The position numbers were made by a program, and so were the translations under genes. The notes under the pieces were generated by a model that worked only from the letters and a program-made list of their open reading frames with translations, was not told the origin of the DNA and ran no database searches. This document shows positions 1-11,500 of a DNA stretch of 64,000 bases, one piece after another (within the stretch, counting starts at the first letter, position 1; every line of letters starts with the position of its first letter). Source of the stretch: Carettochelys insculpta (lineage: Eukaryota > Chordata > Testudines > Carettochelyidae). The DNA lies in assembly GCF_033958435.1 (NCBI RefSeq), contig NC_134138.1, positions 210,189,298 to 210,253,297 of the forward strand, written 5' to 3'.

Positions 1-489
1 GCCAAGGAGCTGTTCCAGTGGCTGGTAATGCAGGCACCTTGGGGCGCCCCCTGCCCCCAATTGCCTGTGGGCGTCCCTGGCCCAGCTATAGGCCTGCCTC
101 AGCTCCCTCACCTTTGATCTGACCTGATTGGCTGTATGCTAGGGGTGTCCCCACTTCCGCAGCCCCAGTGACAGCTGTTCGAAGGCTGCTGCATTGCAGG
201 ACCACCCGGTGCTGTGGCCACGCTCCCTGAGGCCACCGCCACGGCAGACCCTCTATTTCGAAATAGCGGGCCTGGAGAGTCTACACATACCCTATTTCAA
301 ACTTTGGGTTTGAAAGGGGCTGCTCTTCCTGAACTTGGGTGGGAAGAGTGGTTTCAAAATTTGTGCCCCTTTTTGCCGAAAACAATTTCGAAAGAGGCTG
401 TTGTGCATGTAGACGCTCTGCAGCCTCTTTTGAAATTGGACCCCCTTTCGAAATTGCTTTTGAAACATGAGGCTAGTATAGATGCACCC
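1..489 (-). mobile_element. Right end of a Harbinger-type transposon, truncated by the window edge
   Basis: The terminus at 473-489 (ctagtatagatgcaccc) is a diverged copy of the shared Harbinger inverted repeat. The interior has runs of tttcgaaa/ttttgaaa like the end of the element at 34.5-34.8 kb. On the - strand about 115-5 one frame reads VRELRQAYSWARD, matching the Myb/SANT-like protein of the elements at 25 and 34 kb. The rest lies outside the window. Part of the first EFHB intron visible here. Confidence 0.7.
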
Positions 490-502
490 TAAATGACCTA
501 AT

Positions 503-1213
503 AGCCGTGTCTACACGTGCACGCTACTTCGAAGTAGCGGCACTAACTTCGAAATAGCGCCCGTCACGGCTACACGTGTCAGGCGCTATTTTGAAGTTAA
601 CATCGACGTTAGGCGGCGAGACGTCGAAGCCGCTAACCCCATGAGGGGATAGGAATAGCGCCCTACTTCGACGTTCAACGTCGAAGTAGGGACCATGTAG
701 TCGTTGCGCGTCCCGCAACATCGAAATAGCGGGGTCCGCCATGGCGGCCATCAGCTGAGGGGTTGAGAGACGCTCTCTCTCCAGCCCCTGTGGGGCTCTA
801 TGGTCATCGTGTGCAGCAGCCCTTAGCCCAGGGCTTCTGGCTGCTGCTGCCGCAGCTGGGGATCCATGCTGCATGCACAGGGTCTGCAACCAGTTGTCGG
901 CTCTGTGGATCTTGTGTTGTTTAGTGCAACTGTGTCTGGGAGGGGCCCTTTAAGGGAGCGGCTTGCTGTTGAGTCCGCCCTGTGACCCTGTCTGCAGCTG
1001 TGCCTGGCACCCTTATTTCGATGTGTGCTACTTTGGCGTGTAGACGTTCCCTCGCAGCGCCTATTTCGATGTGGTGCTGCGCAACGTCGAAGTTGAACAT
1101 CAACGTTGCCAGCCCTGGAGGACATGTAGACGTTATTCATCGAAATAGTGTATTTCGATGTCGCTACATCGAAATAAGCTACTTCGAAGTAGGCTTCACA
1201 TGTAGACGTAGCC
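503..1213 (+). mobile_element. Harbinger MITE, copy 1 (711 bp)
   Basis: The termini are inverted copies of the shared repeat (about agccgtgtctacac / gtagacgtagcc), flanked by AAT at 500-502 and 1214-1216. Three-base duplications are typical of PIF/Harbinger elements. The interior is closely related to the copies at 28.5, 29.2 and 49.9 kb. The - strand at 823-867 has ATG plus 14 codons (MDPQLRQQQPEALG), a remnant of the transposase start. Confidence 0.88.
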
Positions 1214-1286
1214 AATAAGAGTCATTACCAGTGCCCCAGCAGCCTAATGGCTTGGTAATCAACTCAACAACTGCCAAAGTGGTTCT

Positions 1287-1356
1287 TTGCCCACAAAAGC
1301 TTATGCTCCAAAATATCAGCTAATCTATAAGGGACCACAGGACTTCTTGTTGTTTT
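1287..1356 (+). repeat. Short Penelope-like terminal arm
   Basis: The stretch around cacaaaagcttatgctcc, followed by caggacttcttgttgtttt, is the reverse complement of the arm at 5818-5905. It belongs to the foldback-arm family described at 42.96, 47.09 and 58.85 kb. It lies in EFHB intronic sequence. Confidence 0.6.
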
Positions 1357-1749
1357 AACTCAATAACTTGTAAACATACTTGTTTTGTAAATCTGGAAGG
1401 TGGTTGGTGCTAGAAAGCCATGTGATCATATGACCTGGTGATGAAACTCATTTTGAATCTGTATTTTTCCATGGAAGCGGGGCTGCCAAAAAACAAGATT
1501 CCTGCCATGGGGGAGAGTCTATTTAAGCAATGGGAAGCTATCAGCTCTTTGTCTTCTGCTGGCCTTGGAAACTGCCCAGCACACCCTAAAAGGATAAAGA
1601 GGACTTTAAAGAGGGCTGGAGATCCAAGTTAAAGTAAAAGAGTTTGTCTCTGAAGTTAATCCCTGAAGTAAGAACAGCTGTTTGGGGTCAGATTTTGCAT
1701 GTAACAAGTTTATTAGTGAATTAGAACTAACTACGCATTTTCCAGCAGG

Positions 1750-2060
1750 GCTGACAGCCACCTCGAGCCCCAGCACAAGATGTATGTGGAGGGGGCTGGC
1801 TTTGTGCCCCAGAAGGGGCAGGGCCTTGGGTGGAATGGGCAGGGCGAGGACAACCAGCCCTCAGCATTACCAGGACTGTGGGCGCCATCCAGCTCCCAAG
1901 CCTCAGAGGCGCATGGAGTGTCTGGTGTGATGCTCCAGTGGCAATTCAGTGGAGCCCAGAGCTCCAGCTGCTGCCGCAGTAGCAACAGCAGGAGGAAGCC
2001 ATGGGCTCCTTTGACTTAATGATTCCTGGGGCAATTGTTCCTCTGCCCTCCCTCCATCGG
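1750..2060. repeat. GC-rich interspersed repeat, copy a (unassigned)
   Basis: This block contains recurring phrases such as gccagccctcag.., tggctgctgc.gc and agcaacagcagga. They recur in the same order at about 3690-3990, with substitutions and small indels. It is intronic and carries no credible open reading frame. The class is unknown; an internal part of a DNA transposon is possible. Confidence 0.5.
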
Positions 2061-2440
2061 TGGGCCTAGCATTTTCTATTGATTTTAATTTAATAGCTTA
2101 CTTTGGTCTATTTCCACTTGCAACCATGTAAATCCTATTGTTCATATTTGATAAAAATTCTTTTGTTTACTATCACGCGAGTAAAGGAGAGTCACCTTTT
2201 TGTTACTTTCCATATCCCCCAAAATATGGCTTTTGTCCTGCACTCTGCCAATGGGATCAATTTCTGACTAGATAAATAGCTGTAAGTGTACAAATGATTT
2301 ATCTAATTAAATTGATAAATTGTTTTAAATATTGTTGCTCTTGTTTCTTCATTGCATAGCAAGAATTATGGTATTTATTCCAGTATATTTTCTAGTCAAG
2401 GTATTTCACACAGAGTAAAAGAAAACATTTGCTTCCACAG

Positions 2441-2570
2441 GGGAAGCAATAAACAGGAAATATGAGCCATCAACATTCAGCAAATATAATACTTATGGAA
2501 AAGAAACTCCTCACTTTAATGATGGACGAAATGTAGCGAAATCTTTACGCTGGCTTTACAATCTCCAGTT
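2441..2570 (+). CDS. EFHB: EFHB exon (first in window)
   Basis: The acceptor is ttccacag and the donor GTAAGT. The exon begins with two bases of a split codon and ends with two bases (tt) of a leucine codon completed by the next exon. It reads [12 protein letters not shown] near its start and [15 protein letters not shown] at its end, which I recognise as the EFHB central region. The starting phase shows that at least one coding exon lies upstream. Confidence 0.9.
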
Positions 2571-5500
2571 GTAAGTTAAAATGGATAGCAGTAGCTTGGG
2601 GGCCTGATTTGCCAAGCCAGGACTTTATGGTGGAAAGTTGTTTTACATGTGCAACAAATCACACCCAAAAATGCTTAATTTTTTCCTGGAAATTCATTAT
2701 AGCTACTAAATTGTGCACAGTGGCACACAGGTCAAGTTGGGAAATCAGCTCTACTGTTTCATGGAGGGGGCAATTCTGTGACCCTGGTATCTGCTTCAAC
2801 TAGTATGTGGAGTAGAAGATGCTGAGCAGTTATACTCTTTCTTTGTGGGCTGTGGAGGAAGTTTTCCACTTAGGTGCACAGATAACTGATTTAGTGTTGC
2901 TAGTGTGACATTTTGGAAGGGCAAATAAGACACGTTAGGGATACCCCTGCTGCTCTTGCAAATGCATTCTAAATATTAATACATTTTAAAAGTTGGAATA
3001 AAGCACAATGAAAAAATTAGGTTTCTAAATACAAAGCAAGTACATTTTTATTTTCAAAATAGGAAGGCTGTAGGTTGTAGGGCATTTTCTTATTTTCTTA
3101 TTTCTTATTTTTATTTCCTTTTAATTATAATGCCATCATTTATCAACTATGTCTGACAATTATTTTGCAAATTTGTAGAAAGAAAGCAGCAAAAATAGTG
3201 TCTAAAAGAAGTGATGATTTCAAGGAAAAATTTCAGCCTCAGCTTGGAAAAGTCCTTGATCCGTAAGTGAACAAAGAGGTATTTTCCAAGGATGGAATTA
3301 TGCAAACCCTGTGCCAGGCCCTCAGAATGGTTCTCAAGCCCTATGTTGCTACGTTTTGGGGCTAGGAAAAACTGGTGGTATTACTTGGCAAGGGTGACTT
3401 TCACTTTGAATGATACCGTACGTGGTTTTTCACTGAATTACAAAAGTAAATAGGTGTCAGTAGCTGTATAAAAGGATTTTCTCTGTTTTCTACATAGAAT
3501 GTATATGATATGAATCTACAAAGGCCTACATACATCTCCTAGAGCTGGAAGGGACCTCTTGCAGCTGCCTGGGGTTTTGCAGGGTTGGTACTAGGAATCC
3601 TCAGTCTCTAGTTGTTATTGTAGATCTTCCTTTTACCCTATTCACATTGTACCAGTTAGGTAAGTCAATATCCTTCGTGGGCCACTGGGTAAATTATGGG
3701 GCACTGGCCTCACATACCCAGATGGAGCACGGCCTTGGGCGGAAAGGGCTTGGCTTGGGGTAGCCAGTCATTTGTGCTACCTGGAGTACAGCCCCACTCA
3801 TGCCAGCCCTCAGAGCTGCATAGAGCATGAAGTGCAGCAGTCTGGCAGCAATTTAATGGGCCAGGTGCTCTGGCTGCTACTGTGGCTTCAGTAGGAGCAA
3901 CAACAACTGGGAGCCCCAGACCCCTTCGTGTTGCTAGGCCCCGGGGCACCTGCCCTTTTTGCTCCCTGTGTCCCCTTCTCTCATCATGTGGCCTGCCACC
4001 AGTAATGCAGAAAAGGTGAGAGGGTGAGAAGGCAACCAAATAGCTTCACATCAGAAAGCTTGTAGCCAGTTGTTTATTGTGCACTCATCTGCAGATGGGG
4101 AGCATGGGTGCCTTTCTTGTTTATGATGGAGATTTGTGGTCTTATGGTAAATACGTAGCTCTTAAACTAAGAATAAATGAAGAATATTGATTCATTTTTA
4201 CATTTATATGTTGAATAGCTATGTTAAAAATTGTAAACAAGTATTTAGTATCACAAATAAACTTGGTTTTATTTAATAAAATAAGGCCAAATTTTCCAGG
4301 TGGCTGTTGCTCTGGCTCCTGTTGTTGTGAGCACAGAACTGCAAAAATCAGACATATTTTAAAATCTAATTTGTCACCTGATGAACATCCTTTCTGTAGT
4401 TAATAATTGTTTATTTGTAGTTGTTATTTTGAACAGAGATCAGATTCAGCCTAGATTTATTATTTGACAGATACACTAAAAAGACTTTTCATTTTAATAT
4501 CTGTCTGATAAATAGCAAAAGTAAATTGCTTGAGCCACAAGCAACAGATACAAAAATATTACAAATGTGCTATTCTGTATTTTTTGACAGCTGGCATTTT
4601 ACACTAAAATAGGGTTTGTAAAAGAAGAGAATCAGAAGTTATGGCAGCTTTGATTCATGTAAAAAAGTACCAGTGAACATATTTCAAGTGAAATCTGTTG
4701 AACGGCTTTTGCAACCTTCTTTATTCATTGGTTATAGTATGGCTAGAGAAATTATAGCTTAATTTTTCACAATTAGAATGTACGTAACATTTTGTTCAGT
4801 AATAAAACATCTAACTAGCACACTTCTTTTCATTGGCAGCATTGCAGAAACTATGAACGTTCCACCAGATCATACATTTGGAATGTTTCTTCGTCCTGAT
4901 GAGTTTGGTAAATACACTGCTGCTGCTACTACTACTACTACCACTTAACCCTCGTACTCCGCGTGGCGCATAGACCATCTACAAGTCTCGTCCATTTCAC
5001 TCTGTATTGGGACAAAACTTCCAGCTGGCTCCAGGAGTACACCAGATGTCCTTCAGTCTCAGTATACCTTCTCCACATTGTCTGAGGTCGTCCTTTTTTG
5101 TTTTCCTTGTGAGTTCCATGTGAGAGCTTGACAGGTTATGCTGGATGATGGCTTTCTGAGAGGGAGACCTAGCCATCTCCACTTTCTTCTATTGATTTCA
5201 TTGTCAATTGGTTCTTGTCCTGCTCTGTTCCAAAGCTCCTCATTTATGATGAAGTCTTGCCATTTTATGTGAAGGGTGTACCTCAGGCATCTGTTTATAA
5301 ATGTCTGTAGCTTGTGATTTGAAGACTTTTTAGTATGTCAGGTCTCACACCCATAGAAGAGCACTCTCTTCATATTTGTGTTGAAGATTCACAGTTTCGT
5401 CTTTACAGAATTATTTGTGAACTCCATATGAAACAGAAACTCTTGAATGCAGCTGTTGCTTTCCCTATCCTAGCATTGATATCCTTATTTGCTCCTCCAT

Positions 5501-8500
5501 CTATGCCCATAATACCCCCCCCCAGGTAGGTAAACTGCTCCACATCTTCCAGGTTATCCCCTCCCAGTGTGATGGTGGCGTTGGACTGCTTGATCCTCAT
5601 TGACTTTGTCTTTCCATGGTCAGTCCAGTCATTGAGGCAGTTTTGTCTAGTATCGTGACCTTTTCTTTCATGCTTTCACGTTAATGTGAAAGGAGGTTGA
5701 CATCATCAGTAAAATCAATGTCCTCTAGCTGTTTGAAAAGTGTCAAGTGAATGCCTTGTTGATGGCCATCTGCTGTCCTGTTCATAATACAGTCCACTGT
5801 GGTCAAGAGCAGGAAAGGCAACAACAAGAAGTCCTGTGGCACCGTATAGACTAACAGATATTTTAGAGCATAAGCTTTCGTGGGCAAAGACCCACTTCAT
5901 CAGATGCAACAGAAGAACAGAAAAGGTGACAATAGGCACCCTGTCGCATTCCCAACAGTATGCTGAAGGACTCTGTCAAGACACCATTATGAACAACTTG
6001 GCATGTTGAGGGTTCCTACATTGAACGAATCAAGTTAATAATTTTGGATGGGATGCCATGGTGTTCCAGTGGTCTCCAGAAAGTGCTAGTGGCTTATTTG
6101 AAATCTTATTTGGTTAGTGAGATTATTTTGAAGTGACGACAGCAAGTTCTCTAATGAAGTGATTTCCTGAGTGTTTTTGCACAGTTAAAAATACCTTGAA
6201 AAAACTAGTTTAAATAAACCCCTTAGCATAATGGTACTACACTTCAGAAAGGGATTTCAGGTATTAATGAAAAATGCTCCAAAGTCATAAGTGAATCGTT
6301 AAATATGAGAGGGATGATACTTAAATAAAAAATAATAGTCTCTGAAGGCATGCATACCTCAGTCTAAACAAAAAGGGAAGCAGAAAGGAAGCCTGTAAAA
6401 CAGAAGGCATGAATCAATAGGTTCAATAGTTTGTTCAACATAAATAGATATCCTTCATAAAATAGAAATCCAGCCTGAGTGAAGCCAACGAAAAGGAGCA
6501 TGAAGCTACAGCAACCTATATGAAAGAAGGAAATTAAGAGGATTTTTACAAACAAATAGCTGAAAGTGTGAAAATAAACATAAAGACATTCTTTAAATGT
6601 ACCACAAACAGTCAGCAAGCAAAAGAATTGGTGGATCCTTTGGATCACCCATGAAGTAATTAAGGAAAGAATTAAGAAAAACATTGCTATAAGTAATGGA
6701 TTTTTATTCATCAGTCTCCACTGTAGAAGATGGAAGGAAGAGATCTGCCTTGGACCTGCTTTTTTTATGGGGTCAAAAGGACAGGTATTAAAGCAACAAA
6801 CCCCAGATGGCATACATCAAAGAGTTCTGAAGTAAATAAAGAATGATTTTCTGAGTTGCTAGTAAAAATTGGGACTCTCATTAAAAGCAGCCACTATACT
6901 GTAACTTGTGTCTACACTAGCCAAAAACTTTGAAATGGCCATGAACTTTGAAGTTCACTAATGAAGCGCTGACATATGTATTCAGCGCCTCATTTGCATG
7001 CGGGTGGCCGCGGCACTTCGAAATTGACGCGGCTCGCCACTGCGTGGCTCATCCAGATGGGGCTCCTTTTTGAAAGGACCCCGGCTACTTCGAAGTCCCC
7101 TTATTCCCATCTGCTCATAGGAATAAGGGGACTTTGAAGTAGCTGGGGTCCTTTTGAAAAGGAGCCCCGTCTGGATGAGCCGCATGGCGGTGAGCCGTGT
7201 CAATTTCGAAGTGCCGCAGCCGCCCACATGCTAATGAGGTGCTGAACATATATTTCAGCGCTTCATCAGTAAACTTCGAAATGGCCATTTGCATGGCCAT
7301 TTCAAAGTTTTTGGCTAGTGTAGATGTAGCCTAAAACTGGAGGTGATCAAATGTCGTATCTATAATTTAAAAGGGTGCTAGGGATAAATAAAGAATCTAC
7401 AGATCTGTAAGTATTAATTTGTACCTGGTACCTGGTACCTTCTGTACCTGGTAAATTGTTTGAAATTATAATTTAAAATAGAATTATCAAATGCAAAGAA
7501 GATCCTGATATGATAGGGTGGAAAGAAGAAAAAGAAGTGAGCAAAGGAAACTGCAGCTTCTGCAAAGAAAAACCATGCCTTACTAATAAATTAGAATTCT
7601 TTGAGTGAGTTGATAAAATAGTAGAAATCAGAGACCTGGTTAACATAATTTATTTGGATTTTTAAAAAGCCTTTGACCAAAAGACTATATTAAAGAAACT
7701 AAATTGTCAGGGGTAAGGAACATGGATCAAAAACAGCTAAGAGAGAGAAATCGATTTTTATCATGGCAAAAGGTTGACAGCAAGGTGCTTCAGAATTCCA
7801 TAGTAAAACTGATGTTGTTTTAATATATTTATTAATATTTTAGAAAAGGAGGTGAGCATTGATGTGGCAATATTTTAAAATGAAACACTATTATTTAGAA
7901 TAGACAAAGCCAGAGAATATTGGCCCCAATTTTGCCAACAGTCACAAGCTTAACTTTACTACCTTGAGTAGGTCATTGAAGTCAAGTGAATACATGTTTG
8001 TAACATGTTTGTATTGTGTGACGCTTCAAGGGGACCTAAACAAGCTAAGTTACAGGGCAACATAATGGCAGATGAAATTCAGTCTTGGCAAATGGAAAGT
8101 AATGCCTATTTGAAGGGATAGATTGAATAACTCATACATTTCAATGGGTTCTAAATTTCTTTATCAACTCAGGAAAATTACTCAAATGTCATTGGGGTCA
8201 GCTCACTGAAGACCTCTGCTCCATGTTCAGCCATGGTCAAGAAAGCAGACAAATACTAGGCTGCATAAGGAATGGTATGCATAAGGAATAAAACAGAAAA
8301 TATTATGCTGCCAATATAGAAATTAGTGGTACTTCCTCACCTGGAAACTGTTCAGTTTTCCATAGTTCTTAAAAATATTTTCCCCTTTGGAACAGAATGG
8401 GCTGGAGATAGGGCATCCATGGTACATGTCACTTGACACTGGCATCTCTTGTGTTCCCCATCTGTGCAACTTATCCCAAATACATTAATTCTTAGAGCAT

Positions 8501-11500
8501 CATGCAATGCTCATATCTTTCAAGTGTTTTTGGAGGTTCTGGATCATAGATACCAACTTCTCCCTCATCTGGGAAGTGTTCAATCTACACTTCACCACAG
8601 ACCACTTCCTGACTTGACCTTTTCACCTAAGCCCCACCACTTTCTGTCCCCACCTAGGCCTCCATATCACCCCTTTCTCCAAGCCTCTGCCTCATCTCCT
8701 CCCTGAGAGCTCTCCATCCCCACTCCTCTCTTTCCCTTCCAGAGCCTCCTGAATACCAAACATCAGCTGTTTGTGATGCTCCAGAAGTGTTGAGGGGCAG
8801 AGGGGGAGTCAGTCAATGGGACTGCCTGTGCATGAGAGTGGTACTTGGGGGAGGGAGGCAGAGAATGGGAGCTTAGTGCCAGAGGGTGCTCCACACAATA
8901 ATTTTCACTGTGAGCCCTCCAGCTGAGGAGCACATATAGAGTTTGTGCTTATGTTCTGGATAGAGTTGTGAGGTTCTAGATCATGAATATGCAAATATTT
9001 TCATGGCATGGAATACGTGTAAATAATGACAGCATCTTGAGGTCCAGGTGTCTTCCTATTTGCAATTATATGGGTCAGACTGAGATGTGGGTACTCAACA
9101 ACTCTGAAAATCACACACACACTACAGAAAACTGGAAGGGACCTCGGGAGGTCGTCAAGTCCAGTCCCCCTCCTCTTGGCAGGACTAAGTACCGTCACTT
9201 TTTTATTTTTTTAATTTATTTGCCCCAGATCCCTAAATGGCCCCTTTAAGGCTTAAACTCACAACCCCGAGCTGGTGTCTCAAGTTGAACATACCTTAAC
9301 AGAGGCTTCCAAAAAAGAATGAATTTTTCAAAAAAAATTAGCTTACTGTAAATACATAACTAAATAGTTTATTTACTTTACAGGAGTTGGTGATCTTCTT
9401 CACAACAGGGTTCCAAGCGAGTTCCTTCGTGGTAAAGACCGAGAGAGAGCTGTCCTTGCTGCAATTCGACAGAATTTGAAGAAAGCTAACTACCACAATT
9501 TTGGCACGTTACTAGAAGCATTCAGGCATTACGACAAGGTCAGTACTCTGACAGAATAAAATTTTATATCACGTAGTAAGTATGTATTTAATGTATGTGA
9601 TACATATGAGCTTTGCAAGGTTATACATATGTGTATTAATATGTATAAAACAGTAAAAAATACATGACAGACCTTTTGGTTGTGCATTTTATACAAAATG
9701 GTGTGACATAGCATGTAGGTTTTATTTCAGAAGTAATGATTGCAGGTCTAAAGTTGAGGTTGTGTTTTGAAACAGGGTTAAAATAGAGCATACATTTCTA
9801 TTTTTCTCTAATGTAAGTAATCTTTCTGTGTTATGTTGTCATATTAGTTTTGTGTGCCTTTTATTTTCTATGTAAGTTTTGTTTCTTTTCAGATGTTTTG
9901 AATAGAACCTGTATGAAATTGGCTTTGGCTGTAATTTGGAAAAATCTAATTTTTTGTTGATATATATGTTTAAAATAGTGTTCTATAACAAATTGTAGAA
10001 AGTGGAATTTTTAGTAAATTTTATGCAATGACTATTTAAAATCGTTTTTGAGGATCAGTGATTTTTGTCGTTCATTATAAATAAAAACTTCTATCAACAG
10101 GTAGATGATGCATAAAATCTTATGCACTGTCAAAAATCATCACTATTTTTAACACAATATCTCCTGCATTAAACACAAATCTCTGGCAATAGCTGTACTT
10201 TTATGACAGACTTTATTCAACAACAGATATTTTCTGACACTGTGATTGTCTCCACTTCCTGATGTTAGGGCTTTTTACAGAAAGGAATTGCTTTGTGTAT
10301 TTTCACTGATACAACTGCATTTTCCCCTATGTCCAGATTATCACAACAGCCTGAGAAGAACTCTACTTCTTGCCCAGGCCACTAGGCATTGAACTGAGGT
10401 TTTATTGGAAACTGCAACACATCTTAGCAGATGCCCATGGACATGTTCAGAAGTAATTTCTCAACCACATAAATACTTTAATATATATGTGTTTCCAAAT
10501 GTAGCTAGAGGAATGTTCTTTGTGAAGAACATGCAAAATTTGAAAATCTCTTTATTCCATTGTGTATTAAGGTAACAGAAAACAAAGGAAATCAGTGAGC
10601 ACAAGTAACCTTAACTATTTTTTAAGCAATAAAAGTATACGTTTGTCAGGCTTTCAAAAATCAAAAACCTTTGAAGAATTTTCCTCAGTTGTTTCCCCAA
10701 ACATTGATTTTTCAGGATCTAAGCTTGAAAAATTTCAGGCTCAAGAGAGGAAAACATGATAGTTATACTAGAATTCTTTGTGGAACCTTAACTATTATGT
10801 TCATTCTTGACCAAAGCATTATTTGAAGTCTTATCTTTGTGTGAACATTTATTATTAGACTGTCATAATGTAATAGTATACCATTACATTAGTTCTTATT
10901 TTAAGTTACCTTATTGTCTCAGTAAAGTATAATTTCACAGATACTTGTGAATTAAGACTGTGAGTTTCAGAACCTGGAGTTTGGCTTTTTGGGAATAATA
11001 TGAATAAGTTGGAGAAAGTTGAGAGGAAAAGAGCAAAAATGATCACATGTTTAGGAAACCTGACCTGTAAATATAGGTTAAAAAACTGGGCATGTTTAAT
11101 CTGACAAAAAGAAGGTACATGATGACAGTCTTCAAATATATTAAGGGCTGTTATAAAGGGGATGGCAATCAATTGTTTTCTGTGTCCACTGAAGGTAGGA
11201 TAAGAAGTAACAAGCTTAATCTGCATCAGAGGAGATTTAAGTTAGGTATTAGGAAAAATTAGCCTGTATGATAGTTGAGGTCAGGTATAGGCTCCCAAAG
11301 AAGTTTATGAAATCTTCCTCCTCGGAGGTTTTTAAGAACAAGCTGGACAAACATCTGTCTTGGATGGTCTAAATTTTATCAGTCTTAGCACAACATAGGG
11401 GACTAGTCTACTTGATCATCTCTCGTGGTTCCTCCCTAATCATACAATTCCCAGATCCCAAGATTCTGCAATTTTAATTGTCTTAACTGTTGTGATTGGC

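Noticed and set aside
6364..6813. 149-codon hydrophobic frame on -
   Set aside because: Looks membrane-like only because it is the antisense of an A-rich LINE fragment.
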